A program made the position numbers and the translations under genes. The notes under the pieces are model-generated. The model searched no databases and was not told where the DNA came from. It worked only from the letters and a program-made list of their open reading frames with translations. From Xanthomarina sp035306705 (GTDB lineage: Bacteria > Bacteroidota > Bacteroidia > Flavobacteriales > Flavobacteriaceae), in contig NZ_DATGNO010000078.1 in assembly GCF_035306705.1 (NCBI RefSeq), positions 8,715 through 72,714 of the forward strand: 64,000 bases of DNA, read 5' to 3'. Positions 43,260 through 52,187 of this stretch are shown piece by piece. How positions within the stretch are numbered: position 1 is the first letter of the stretch; every line of letters begins with the position of its first letter.

Positions 43260-43982
43260 ATGATTAACGTAACAAATCTAAAAAGGATTTACGGAGATAA
43301 AACCGTTTTAAACATAGAAAATTTAGACATCCCAAAAGGACAAAGTTTTGGTTTGGTAGGAAATAATGGTGCAGGAAAAACAACGTTTTTTAGTCTGCTT
43401 TTAGATCTTATTAGACCTAGTTCCGGATATATAAAAAGCAAGGATGTTCTAGTGAATAGTAGTGAGGATTGGAAACCTTACACCTCGGCTTTTATAGATG
43501 AAAGTTTTTTGATAGGCTATTTAACACCAGAAGAATATTTTTACTTTATAGGCGAACTTCGCGGACAAAACAAGGCCGATGTCGATGCATTAATATCTCA
43601 ATTTAAAGACTTTTTCCATGATGAAATTTTAAATCAGAAAAAATATTTAAGAGATTTAAGTAAAGGAAATCAGAAAAAAGTTGGAATCGTAGCTACGTTA
43701 ATTGGCAATCCTGAAATTATTGTTTTGGACGAACCTTTTGCTAATTTAGACCCAACAACTCAAATCCGATTAAAAAATATTCTTAAAAATCTTGCCGAAA
43801 CCCAAGGCGTTACCATTTTAATATCCAGTCACGATTTGTTGCATATTACCGATGTTTGTGAACGAATTGTTGTTTTGGAAAAAGGTGAAGTTATTAAGGA
43901 TTTAGCCACAAGTCCAGCTACTTTAAAGGAATTGGAAGTGCATTTTGCGGGTAACGAAATACTTATTGACGGGACGGTTTAA
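43260..43982 (+). CDS. ABC transporter ATP-binding protein
   Basis: 240 aa nucleotide-binding domain. Walker A GNNGAGKTTFFSLL, signature LRDLSKGNQKKVGIVATLIG (degenerate LSGGQ as LSKGNQ), Walker B IIVLDEPFANLDP and switch His in ISSHDLLH. Immediately follows the DUF5687-like permease gene. Likely energises that permease. Confidence 0.92.
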   Translation: MINVTNLKRIYGDKTVLNIENLDIPKGQSFGLVGNNGAGKTTFFSLLLDLIRPSSGYIKSKDVLVNSSEDWKPYTSAFIDESFLIGYLTPEEYFYFIGELRGQNKADVDALISQFKDFFHDEILNQKKYLRDLSKGNQKKVGIVATLIGNPEIIVLDEPFANLDPTTQIRLKNILKNLAETQGVTILISSHDLLHITDVCERIVVLEKGEVIKDLATSPATLKELEVHFAGNEILIDGTV

Positions 43983-44149
43983 AGACTAAAAATCCATAAT
44001 ACACATACGGGTTGAAAGCTTCAGGATGTTGTAGATGTTATATTTGATATATTTCTTTACAAATAATTCAAAAAGATGCCTTATTTTTACGGCTATACAT
44101 AATATTTACGGCCAATTTAAGTTAATAGTTAAACCAAATAAAACAAACG

Positions 44150-46741
44150 TTGCGAACATCTTTCAGAATCATATCATTCCTGTTTTGTATCCTAATTTTT
44201 ATAACGAGTTGCTCTCGAAAAAAAGATACATTTTTAAGTAGGAATTTCCATGCGCTAGCTGCAAAAGACAACATTTTATATAATGGTTATTTAGCTTTAG
44301 AAGAAGGAAAACAAACTCTCAACGAAACTTTCGATGACAATTATTGGGATATTTTACCCATAGAACGCATGCAAGTTTCTGAAGAGGTGACGCTTCCTGG
44401 ACAAAATTCAAACGATCGTTTTGTAAGGGCCGAAGAAAAGGCGGTAAAAGCCATCCAGATGCATGGCATGAATATTAATGGCAAAGAAAAAAACCCGCAA
44501 ATAGATGAAGCTTATTTGCTCTTGGGAAAAGCCAGATATTTCGATCAACGCTTTGTTCCAGCTTTGGAGGCCTTTAATTACATTTTATATAAATACCCAG
44601 CCAGCGATAAAATTAATCAAGCAAAAATTTGGAGAGAGAAAACCAATCTTAGGTTAGAAAATGATGAGATTGTTATTGAAAATCTCAAGCGTTTATTGGA
44701 AAAGGAAATTTTAGAAGAACAGGACTTGGCCGATGCTACTTCTACTATGGCTCAAGCTTACATTAATATAGAAGCTCTTGATAGTGCCGCTACACAATTA
44801 AATACCGCTAGCCTAAACACTAAAAATAACGACGAGCGTGGACGTTACCGATATATTCAAGGACAATTATATAATAGACTTGGATATAAAGATAGTGCCA
44901 ACATGGCTTTTGATAAAGTTATTAAGTTAAACCGAAAAACGCCTCGTATTTATCTAGTTGCCGCACAATTGGAAAAGGTAAATAACTTCGACCATGCCGT
45001 AGGAGATAAAGCATTAGTTTTAGAAAACTTAACAAAAATTGAAGAAAACAGAGAAAACAGACCATATTTAGATAAGATTTATCATCAAATAGCTGATTTT
45101 TATGCCAAAGTTGAACAAGATTCCCTGGCCGTAGAATATTATAACAGATCCTTAAGAACCAATTCAAGAGACATAAAATTAAAAGCCACGAATTACGAAA
45201 TCTTGGGCGATTACTTTTTTGAATATTCCGAGTATAAAATAGCGGGTGCTTATTACGATAGTACCATGACTAACATGGTTAATAACTCGAAACCTTTTAG
45301 AATTATTAAACGAAAACGCGATAATTTAGACGATGTTATTTATTATGAAGACATTGCCTTTGTAAACGATAGCATTATTAATCTAGCTAAGTTATCGCCG
45401 GATGAACAGTTAGCTTATTTCACGGATTACACCGAGAAACTTAAAGTTAAAACCCAAGAAGAAGAAGAGAGAAAAGAATTAGAACGAGAAGCTAATAGTA
45501 GAAATCAAGATTTTGCATCTATTGAAGATAAAAGGAATAATTTTAGTACTAAAGAGGAAAGTGTGAGATCGTTAAGAGGCGGACCAAATACACCTCCAGG
45601 ATCTAGTTTTTATTTCTATAATCCAACCACAGTCGCTTATGGTAAAAACGATTTTCTAAAAAGGTGGGGAGACAGAGCTTTGGAAGATGATTGGAGATGG
45701 TCTTCTAGAAGTAAATCCAACAGGGATATTGCAGCAAAGGATGGGAAAGAGGTAATTGCTACAAACACCGAGATATTCGATCCGGAGTTTTATATCTCTC
45801 GAATTCCTACAGACCAAAAGGAAATAGACAGTCTGGCTAAACAAAGAAACTTTGCTTATTACCAACTGGCAGTTATATATAAAGAGAAATTTAAAGAATA
45901 CGAGCTTTCTAAAAACACCTTTCAGGACCTATTAAAGATGGAGCCAGAAGACAAGTTGATTTTACCTTCAAAATATAATCTCTATAAATTATACGAGCTT
46001 ATGGGTGAAAATGACGAAGCCAGCATAGCTAAAACCGATATCATTGCCAATTACCCAGATTCTAGATATGCCAAAATATTAGAAAACCCGGAATCAGCTG
46101 CTTTAAAAGACGAAAACAGCCCAGAAAATATCTATAAAAACATCTATGCCAAACTTGAAAATCAGCAATATAACCAAGTCATTACAGAAGTTGACAGCTA
46201 TTTAGATCAGATTGAGGGCGACCCAATGATCCCGAAGTTCGAATTGCTGAAAGCCACCGCAGTAGGAAGATTTCAGGGCTTTGAAGCTTATAGTGAGGCT
46301 TTAAATTTTGTAGCCTTAAATTATGCCAATTTCCCAGAAGGAGAGAAGGCTCAAGACATTATAGATAATGTTTTGCCAAAACTAGCTAGTAAAGATTTTA
46401 TTGATAATGAAGCAGACACAAATTTTAAAATTGTTTATTATTTCAAAGCTCCTTCAGAAGAAGAGTTAGCAGCCTTTAAAAAGAAATTACAGGCAGAACT
46501 AGAAAAAGTAAATGTGTATAACTTATCTCTTTCTGTAGATGTGTATGATGCAGCCACGACCTTTGTTGTTGTCCACGGATTAAAAAGCAAAGAAGGCGCT
46601 ACAGGATATGCACTATCCTTGGAAGAGAAGAAAAAGGATAAAATTATTCAGGATTTTTTCGCTGTGTCTTCGACTAACTATAGAATCATTCAAATTCACA
46701 AGAATTTTGACGAATATTTAAACTTTAATAACCCCAAATAA
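44150..46741 (+). CDS. sprE: type IX secretion / gliding lipoprotein SprE (PorW)
   Basis: 863 aa. Lipoprotein signal with Cys after SFLFCILIFITSC. Then conserved NFHALAAKDNILYNGYLALEEGK and DNYWDILPIERM, and multiple TPR units (AYLLLGKARYFDQRFVPALEAFNYILYKYP, and others to ~420), a central Ser/Arg-rich low-complexity stretch around 430-520 and further TPRs to ~720. This layout and these motifs match SprE of Flavobacterium johnsoniae (PorW of Porphyromonas), an outer-membrane lipoprotein needed for T9SS secretion and gliding. Start TTG at 44150 gives the complete signal peptide. Followed 8 bp later by a bactofilin gene. Confidence 0.85.
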   Translation: MRTSFRIISFLFCILIFITSCSRKKDTFLSRNFHALAAKDNILYNGYLALEEGKQTLNETFDDNYWDILPIERMQVSEEVTLPGQNSNDRFVRAEEKAVKAIQMHGMNINGKEKNPQIDEAYLLLGKARYFDQRFVPALEAFNYILYKYPASDKINQAKIWREKTNLRLENDEIVIENLKRLLEKEILEEQDLADATSTMAQAYINIEALDSAATQLNTASLNTKNNDERGRYRYIQGQLYNRLGYKDSANMAFDKVIKLNRKTPRIYLVAAQLEKVNNFDHAVGDKALVLENLTKIEENRENRPYLDKIYHQIADFYAKVEQDSLAVEYYNRSLRTNSRDIKLKATNYEILGDYFFEYSEYKIAGAYYDSTMTNMVNNSKPFRIIKRKRDNLDDVIYYEDIAFVNDSIINLAKLSPDEQLAYFTDYTEKLKVKTQEEEERKELEREANSRNQDFASIEDKRNNFSTKEESVRSLRGGPNTPPGSSFYFYNPTTVAYGKNDFLKRWGDRALEDDWRWSSRSKSNRDIAAKDGKEVIATNTEIFDPEFYISRIPTDQKEIDSLAKQRNFAYYQLAVIYKEKFKEYELSKNTFQDLLKMEPEDKLILPSKYNLYKLYELMGENDEASIAKTDIIANYPDSRYAKILENPESAALKDENSPENIYKNIYAKLENQQYNQVITEVDSYLDQIEGDPMIPKFELLKATAVGRFQGFEAYSEALNFVALNYANFPEGEKAQDIIDNVLPKLASKDFIDNEADTNFKIVYYFKAPSEEELAAFKKKLQAELEKVNVYNLSLSVDVYDAATTFVVVHGLKSKEGATGYALSLEEKKKDKIIQDFFAVSSTNYRIIQIHKNFDEYLNFNNPK

Positions 46742-46749
46742 TACGTATT

Positions 46750-47181
46750 ATGTTTTCTGATAATAAAAAAGACAGACAAAACCTTGATTTGATATCAAGT
46801 CAGAATATTATTTCTAAAGGCACCAAAATTATTGGTGATTTAATTAGCGAAGGCGATTTAAGAATTGATGGCACTATAGAAGGTAATTTAAAAACACCAG
46901 GAAAAATAGTAGTTGGTAAATCTGGAGTCGTTAAAGGAACGCTCGATGGAACCGATGCTCATTTTGAAGGTAAATTTTCTGGAAAGCTTACTTTATCTGG
47001 AACACTTACTTTAAAGTCTTCTGCGCATGTGGAAGGTGAAGTGGTTTTAGGGAAATTGGAAGTAGAACCCGGAGCAACATTTAATGTAACATGTGCCATG
47101 AAAGGTGCCGTAAAAGAAAATCATTCAAAAGGTGAGCAACAAGGAGGAACAAAAAAGGGACAAGAGCAAGTCGCTCAGTAG
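46750..47181 (+). CDS. bactofilin (polymer-forming cytoskeletal protein)
   Basis: 143 aa. A short N terminus precedes a right-handed beta-helix of repeating GxLxxGT-type rungs (LISEGDLRIDGTIEGNLKT, IVVGKSGVVKGTLDGTDAHFEGKFSGKLTLSGTLTLKSSAHVEGEV). Bactofilins polymerise without nucleotides and scaffold envelope enzymes. Gene order sprE-bactofilin-atpZ suggests a shared transcript; its 3' end overlaps the next gene by 50 bp. Confidence 0.88.
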   Translation: MFSDNKKDRQNLDLISSQNIISKGTKIIGDLISEGDLRIDGTIEGNLKTPGKIVVGKSGVVKGTLDGTDAHFEGKFSGKLTLSGTLTLKSSAHVEGEVVLGKLEVEPGATFNVTCAMKGAVKENHSKGEQQGGTKKGQEQVAQ

Positions 47182-47377
47182 CTATGCTAAATATTCAAGC
47201 ATTGCTTTTCAAATGTTTGTTATTATTGGTATTGGCGCTTTTGCTGGTGTCAAGTTAGACGATGCTTTTCCAAATAAGCACAATCTTTACACCATTATTT
47301 TATCGTTGGTATTTGTAATTTTTGCCATTGTTTTTGTAATAAGACGTATTATTGCAATCTCAAAAGAAGATAACTAA
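47132..47377 (+). CDS. AtpZ/AtpI family protein
   Basis: 81 aa from GTG 47132. Two helices (IAFQMFVIIGIGAFAGVKLDD and TIILSLVFVIFAIVFVIRRI) with the conserved SSIAFQM and GxKLD motif. Such proteins lie at the head of atp operons and help c-ring assembly or Mg2+ supply. Overlaps the bactofilin gene by 50 bp in another frame, so a later start cannot be excluded, but the N-terminal tail would then be lost. Confidence 0.8.
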   Translation: MSNKEEQKRDKSKSLSSYAKYSSIAFQMFVIIGIGAFAGVKLDDAFPNKHNLYTIILSLVFVIFAIVFVIRRIIAISKEDN

Positions 47378-47776
47378 ATGAATCCAGTTTTTATATCCAG
47401 ACAACTTTCGTTTTTAATCCAAAATGTTGTAGTTACACTTATCCTATTAGGAATCCATAGCTACTTACTTTCTCATTTTGAATCCATTACATACATGATT
47501 CCTTTATGGCAAATCTATGTGTTTCATTTTGTGGTAACTACTTTGGTTTATTCGGTAATTAATTTTCAATATTCCAAAGGAAAAACTGAAATATTTAATC
47601 TATTTATGGGTTTTACCTTATTGAAAATGATCTTGGCCATTGTTTTTTTATTGCCTGTTATACTCTCGGATATGGAGAAAAAACAACCAGATGTATTCAA
47701 CTTTTTTATCCCTTATTTTTTATACTTGTTTTTTGAAGTGTATTCCTTAACTAGTTTCCTTCAAAAAAAACCTTAG
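47378..47776 (+). CDS. four-helix membrane protein of the atp cluster (DUF6168-like)
   Basis: 132 aa, four predicted helices (FLIQNVVVTLILLGIHSYL, LWQIYVFHFVVTTLVYSVI, FMGFTLLKMILAIVFLLPVIL, FFIPYFLYLFFEVYSLTSF). It starts right after the AtpZ-like stop and precedes atpB, the position of AtpI in other bacteria. I believe the family is DUF6168, from memory. Function unproven. Confidence 0.7.
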   Translation: MNPVFISRQLSFLIQNVVVTLILLGIHSYLLSHFESITYMIPLWQIYVFHFVVTTLVYSVINFQYSKGKTEIFNLFMGFTLLKMILAIVFLLPVILSDMEKKQPDVFNFFIPYFLYLFFEVYSLTSFLQKKP

Positions 47777-47819
47777 AACCCATTAATTATCAATGCTTTA
47801 AATAATCACAAAAAAAGTG

Positions 47820-47850
47820 TTTGACAATTAATATAATGTACGTACATTTG
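47820..47850 (+). promoter_or_regulatory. promoter of the atpBEFHAG genes
   Basis: TTTG at 47820-47823 and TACATTTG at 47843-47850 with a 19-nt spacer match the Bacteroidota -33 TTTG / -7 TAnnTTTG consensus. The atpB ATG is 39 nt further on. This would let the ATP synthase genes be expressed apart from sprE. Confidence 0.75.
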
Positions 47851-47888
47851 CACGGAATTTAAAGCAAGGTATTTTCAATCAAAATAAA

Positions 47889-48971
47889 ATGACATTTAAC
47901 ACCTTTAAAAACGTATTTTTTTCTGCCATATTTATAGCAATTTCATTTGTGGGATATGCGCAAGAAACAACTGGGGATGAGAGCGGTAGTAAGTTTGATG
48001 CCAAAGAGATGATTATGCATCACGTAAAGGATGCGCATGAGTTTCATATTTTTGATTGGAATGGGAAACCCGTTACCATTGCCTTACCCGTAATTTTATG
48101 GACAGACCAAGGTTTGGTTACCTTTATGTCTAGCCAATTTCAGCATGACGATTCTGGAACACAAATAGTGGAAAAGGATGGGATGCAATTTGTAAAACTT
48201 CACGAGAAAGTGTATCAATTAGATGCCAATTCACAAAAAGTAATGTTTGATGAGGCACATCATCCTACAAATGCGAGTTTACCTTTCAATGTGTCTATTA
48301 CAAGAAACGTATTGATGATGTGGGTTTCGGTGCTTGTGTTATTACTTATTTTTATATCTACAGCTCGAGTATATAGAAAGTCTGATGACAATATTCCAAC
48401 TGGAATTGCTGGGTTTGTTGAGCCACTAGTTGTTTTTGTTCGTGATGATATTGCGAGACCTATGATTGGTGAGAAGAAATATAAAAAATACATGCCTTAT
48501 TTATTAACCGTATTTTTCTTTATATGGATTAACAATATTTTTGGATTAATTCCATTTTTAAATGGCGCTAACGTAAGTGGAAACATTGCTTTTACTGTAA
48601 CATTAGCAGCCTTTACTTTTATAATTACAAGTATTAATGGTAATAAAAACTATTGGAAACATGTGTTCTGGATGCCTGGAGTTCCAGTGCCAATGAAATT
48701 GTTTTTAATGCCTATAGAGATTATTGGAATGTTTGTTAAGCCAATCTCTTTAACTATTCGTTTGTTTGCTAATATTACGGCTGGACATATTATTATTCTG
48801 TCGTTAATGGCTTTAATCTTTATCTTTGAAACCATGTTAATTGCTCCAGTATCTGTTGGGTTTTCATTGTTTATTTTAATCATAGAGATTGTAGTTACAG
48901 CTATTCAAGCTTATATATTTACCATATTGTCTGCCTTGTATATTGGTATGGCAACAGAAGAAGAACATTAA
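47889..48971 (+). CDS. atpB: F0F1 ATP synthase subunit a
   Basis: 360 aa, with an N-terminal signal-like segment and an extended periplasmic region (residues ~25-125, His-rich) before the membrane domain, as usual in Bacteroidota. The helix with the essential Arg is present (ISLTIRLFANITAGHIIILSLM). Forms the proton half-channels with the c-ring. Followed 19 bp later by atpE. Confidence 0.96.
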   Translation: MTFNTFKNVFFSAIFIAISFVGYAQETTGDESGSKFDAKEMIMHHVKDAHEFHIFDWNGKPVTIALPVILWTDQGLVTFMSSQFQHDDSGTQIVEKDGMQFVKLHEKVYQLDANSQKVMFDEAHHPTNASLPFNVSITRNVLMMWVSVLVLLLIFISTARVYRKSDDNIPTGIAGFVEPLVVFVRDDIARPMIGEKKYKKYMPYLLTVFFFIWINNIFGLIPFLNGANVSGNIAFTVTLAAFTFIITSINGNKNYWKHVFWMPGVPVPMKLFLMPIEIIGMFVKPISLTIRLFANITAGHIIILSLMALIFIFETMLIAPVSVGFSLFILIIEIVVTAIQAYIFTILSALYIGMATEEEH

Positions 48972-48990
48972 TTAATTTAAATTTTATATT

Positions 48991-49197
48991 ATGACTATTA
49001 CAGGAATTGCAGCAATCGGAGCAGGTATAGCAGTAGTTGGAGCTGGATACGGAATTGGAAAGATCGGTGGGTCGGCTATGGATGCCATGGCTCGTCAACC
49101 AGAGATCCAAGGAAAGATTCAAACTTCAGCGCTTATTTTAGCCGCTTTCGTAGAGGCAGTAGCACTATTTGGTGTTGTTGCATCGATAATCTCTTAA
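48991..49197 (+). CDS. atpE: F0F1 ATP synthase subunit c
   Basis: 68 aa hairpin of two helices with the Arg-Gln-Pro loop (ARQPE) and ion-binding Glu55 in LILAAFVEAVALFG. The residue after Glu is Ala rather than Ser/Thr and no Gln is seen in helix 1 at the ligand position, so it looks proton- rather than Na+-specific. Highest-copy subunit; a strong hairpin follows the gene at 49214-49240. Confidence 0.97.
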   Translation: MTITGIAAIGAGIAVVGAGYGIGKIGGSAMDAMARQPEIQGKIQTSALILAAFVEAVALFGVVASIIS

Positions 49198-49213
49198 TTA
49201 TGATTATTTAAAT

Positions 49214-49246
49214 ACAGAGATAACGGTTGGTTATCTCTGTGTTTTT
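49214..49246 (+). terminator. terminator-like hairpin between atpE and atpF
   Basis: ACAGAGATAAC (49214-49224) pairs perfectly with GTTATCTCTGT (49230-49240), 5-nt loop, followed by GTTTTT. In the middle of the atp operon it could attenuate transcription or protect the atpE 3' end so that more c than b is made. Confidence 0.65.
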
Positions 49247-49260
49247 AAATTATTAAGAGC

Positions 49261-49340
49261 TAAGGATTTCCTTAAGAGTTCTATTTAAAACTTAAATTTT
49301 ATTGAGGCAAGCCTCATAAAGCACCTCTCACATAGTGAGA
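49261..49340 (+). other. three further hairpins upstream of atpF
   Basis: TAAGGA/TCCTTA (49261-49274), TGAGGC/GCCTCA (49303-49316) and TCTCAC/GTGAGA (49326-49340), all perfect 6-bp stems, in the 166-bp atpE-atpF gap. Confidence 0.5.
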
Positions 49341-49363
49341 CTAAAAACTAAATAAATTAAGAA

Positions 49364-49858
49364 ATGGATTTAATTACACCCGGTTTAGGACTTGTCTTTT
49401 GGACAGTAATTACATTTTTGTTTTTACTTGTTATCTTAAAAAAATTTGCTTGGAAGCCCATTCTTGGAGCTGTTGGCGAAAGAGAAGATGGTATTAAAAA
49501 AGCATTAGCATCTGCTGAGAATGCACGTAAAGAAATGGAAAATCTTCATGCCGATAACGAGCGTATTTTAAAAGAAGCTAGAGCAGAACGCGAAGCATTA
49601 TTAAAAGATGCCCGCGATATTAAAGTGAAATTAATTGATGAGGCTAAAGCAGAAGCAGAAACTCAAGCAAATAAAATAATTGAGCAAGCTCAAGCTGCTA
49701 TTGAAGGTGAAAAGAGAGCTGCTATGGCAGAACTTAAAAACCATGTTGCTAATTTATCTATTGAAATAGCTGAAAAAGTAGTTCGTGCAGAATTATCTAA
49801 TAAAGACAAACAAGTGGAATTGGTTGAGTCTATGTTAGGAGAAGCAAAATTGAACTAA
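49364..49858 (+). CDS. atpF: F0F1 ATP synthase subunit b
   Basis: 164 aa. One N-terminal helix (LGLVFWTVITFLFLLVILKKFAW) followed by a long charged coiled coil (residues ~45-150) forming the peripheral stalk, dimeric in the complex. Typical motif KPILGAVGEREDGIKKAL. Confidence 0.95.
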   Translation: MDLITPGLGLVFWTVITFLFLLVILKKFAWKPILGAVGEREDGIKKALASAENARKEMENLHADNERILKEARAEREALLKDARDIKVKLIDEAKAEAETQANKIIEQAQAAIEGEKRAAMAELKNHVANLSIEIAEKVVRAELSNKDKQVELVESMLGEAKLN

Positions 49859-49910
49859 TTGGCACACGGAGCACAGTCTAAGTGTCTTTGAGTATATAAA
49901 TAATTTAAAA

Positions 49911-49935
49911 GATACCCACTTTCGTGGGCATTATT
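49911..49935 (+). other. hairpin directly before the atpH start
   Basis: CCCAC-TTTC?-GTGGG stem (49915-49919 with 49924-49928) within AAAGATACC...GGCA, ending 7 nt before the ATG at 49936. The same layout precedes the nucleotidyltransferase gene at 56431. Confidence 0.6.
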
Positions 49936-50472
49936 ATGGCAGGAGCAAGAGCAGCAATACGTTACGCAAAAGCAGTTTTAAGTTTGGCATCAGATAAGAA
50001 CACAACCGAGGTTGTGAATAACGATTTGAAGCTAATAGCTAAAACTATTGCAGAAAGCAAAGACTTAAATAACATGCTTCAAAGTCCGATAGTGAGTTCT
50101 TCAATAAAAAAAACAGTTTTGTTAGAGGTTTTTAAAGACGCTAATGAAATAACGAAAAATTTAATTGATACATTAATTACAAATAAAAGATTGCCACTTC
50201 TAGAACAAGTGTCTTTAAAATACAATCTTTTACACGATGAATTAACAGGAACTCAAATAGCTCAAGTTACTACGGCGGTACCTTTAACAGACGATTTACG
50301 CACAAAGGTATTAGCCAAAGTTAAAGAGCTTACAGGAAAAGATGTTGAGATTAAAAGCATTGTAGACGAAAGCATTTTAGGAGGCTTTATTTTACGTGTT
50401 GGAGATATTCAATACAACGCAAGTATTGCGAACAAATTAAATAAATTAAAAAGAGAATTTACATTAAACTAA
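49936..50472 (+). CDS. atpH: F0F1 ATP synthase subunit delta
   Basis: 178 aa from the ATG at 49936 (GTG at 49924 lies inside the upstream hairpin and is less likely). N-terminal RAAIRYAKAVLSLA helix, conserved C-terminal VKSI-type segment VEIKSIVDESILGGFILRVGDIQYNASI. Connects F1 alpha to the b stalk. Confidence 0.95.
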   Translation: MAGARAAIRYAKAVLSLASDKNTTEVVNNDLKLIAKTIAESKDLNNMLQSPIVSSSIKKTVLLEVFKDANEITKNLIDTLITNKRLPLLEQVSLKYNLLHDELTGTQIAQVTTAVPLTDDLRTKVLAKVKELTGKDVEIKSIVDESILGGFILRVGDIQYNASIANKLNKLKREFTLN

Positions 50473-50498
50473 GATATTTTATCTAAATATATAATAAG

Positions 50499-52079
50499 AT
50501 GGCAGAAGTAAAACCAGCTGAAATATCAGCAATCTTAAAACAACAACTTTCAGGTTTTGAAGCGGGAGCTACATTAGACGAAGTTGGAACAGTATTAACT
50601 GTAGGTGATGGTATTGTACGAGCTTACGGTTTGGCCAACGCACAATATGGCGAGTTGGTGGAATTTGAAGGAGGCTTAGAAGGTATTGTACTGAATCTTG
50701 AGGAAGATAATGTTGGTATTGTATTATTAGGAACTTCAGTAGGAGTAAGAGAAGGATCTACAGTAAAACGTACAGAACGTATCGCATCTATTAAAGTAGG
50801 TGAAGGTATAGTTGGACGTGTGGTAGATACTTTAGGAAACCCTATTGATGGTAAAGGACCAATCTCTGGAAAAACTTACGAAATGCCTTTAGAGCGTAAA
50901 GCTCCTGGGGTTATTTTTAGAGAACCAGTAACCGAGCCATTACAAACAGGAATTAAAGCTATTGATGCTATGATTCCAGTTGGTAGAGGACAACGTGAGC
51001 TGGTAATTGGAGATAGACAAACAGGTAAAACTGCTGTTTGTATTGATGCCATTTTAAATCAGAAAGAATTTTACGATGCAGGAAACCCTGTATATTGTAT
51101 CTATGTTGCTGTTGGGCAAAAAGCATCAACAGTAGCATTAATTGCTAAAACTTTAGAAGAAAAGGGAGCTTTAGCCTATACTACAATAGTAGCTGCAAAC
51201 GCATCAGATCCTGCTGCCATGCAAGTTTATGCACCTTTTACAGGAGCATCTATTGGAGAGTATTTTAGAGATACTGGTAGACCAGCTTTAATTGTATTTG
51301 ATGATTTATCAAAACAAGCGGTTGCTTACCGTGAGGTATCTTTATTATTACGTCGTCCACCAGGACGTGAGGCCTATCCTGGAGACGTTTTCTACTTACA
51401 CTCAAGATTATTAGAGCGTTCTGCAAAAATTATCAATAATGATGATATCGCTAAAGAAATGAACGATTTACCAGATTCATTAAAACCAATCGTAAAAGGT
51501 GGTGGTTCTTTAACAGCTTTACCAATTATTGAAACTCAAGCAGGAGACGTTTCAGCATATATTCCAACAAACGTAATTTCTATTACTGATGGACAAATCT
51601 TCTTAGATGGAGATTTATTTAACTCTGGAGTTCGTCCAGCAATTAACGTTGGTATTTCGGTATCTCGTGTTGGTGGTAACGCACAGATTAAATCCATGAA
51701 AAAAGTAGCAGGTACTTTAAAATTAGATCAAGCACAATATCGTGAATTAGAAGCATTCGCGAAATTTGGATCAGATTTGGATGCCGTTACTTTAAATGTT
51801 ATTGAAAAAGGAAAACGTAACGTTGAAATTTTAAAACAAGCACAAAACGATCCATTTAAAGTGGAAGACCAAGTAGCAATTATTTACGCTGGTTCTAAAA
51901 ACTTATTAAGAGATGTGCCAGTTACAAAAGTAAAAGAATTTGAAAGAGATTATTTAGAATTCTTAAAAGCGAAACACAGCGATGTATTGGCTAGTTTAAA
52001 AGCTGGAAAATTAACAGATGAGATTACAGATGTGTTAGTAGCTGTAGCTAAAGATTTATCAGGAAAATATAGAGCATAA
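50499..52079 (+). CDS. atpA: F0F1 ATP synthase subunit alpha
   Basis: 526 aa. Walker A GDRQTGKTAVC, IYVAVGQKASTVA, DDLSKQAVAYREVSLLLRRPPGREAYPGD (read in parts) and the C-terminal helical domain. Non-catalytic nucleotide-binding subunit. The catalytic beta subunit (atpD) is not in this cluster, as is common in Bacteroidota. Confidence 0.98.
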   Translation: MAEVKPAEISAILKQQLSGFEAGATLDEVGTVLTVGDGIVRAYGLANAQYGELVEFEGGLEGIVLNLEEDNVGIVLLGTSVGVREGSTVKRTERIASIKVGEGIVGRVVDTLGNPIDGKGPISGKTYEMPLERKAPGVIFREPVTEPLQTGIKAIDAMIPVGRGQRELVIGDRQTGKTAVCIDAILNQKEFYDAGNPVYCIYVAVGQKASTVALIAKTLEEKGALAYTTIVAANASDPAAMQVYAPFTGASIGEYFRDTGRPALIVFDDLSKQAVAYREVSLLLRRPPGREAYPGDVFYLHSRLLERSAKIINNDDIAKEMNDLPDSLKPIVKGGGSLTALPIIETQAGDVSAYIPTNVISITDGQIFLDGDLFNSGVRPAINVGISVSRVGGNAQIKSMKKVAGTLKLDQAQYRELEAFAKFGSDLDAVTLNVIEKGKRNVEILKQAQNDPFKVEDQVAIIYAGSKNLLRDVPVTKVKEFERDYLEFLKAKHSDVLASLKAGKLTDEITDVLVAVAKDLSGKYRA

Positions 52080-52089
52080 AAGTTCTGCG

Positions 52090-52127
52090 TTTAGAGTTAT
52101 GTGTGCAAATTTACGCATAACTCTAAA
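52090..52127 (+). other. strong hairpin between atpA and atpG
   Basis: TTTAGAGTTATG (52090-52101) pairs perfectly with CATAACTCTAAA (52116-52127); the stem extends by about four more pairs including wobbles, leaving a ~6-nt loop. No T-run follows, so a processing or stability element is more likely than a terminator. Confidence 0.65.
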
Positions 52128-52187
52128 TTCAAAATATAAAATCAATGTCACTCTTAGAAAGTTCGAAGAGTCTTTATAAAATAAAGA

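Noticed and set aside
44035..44241. 68-codon plus-strand frame overlapping the sprE start
   Set aside because: Overlaps the SprE signal peptide in another frame and has no family features; SprE motifs are clear.
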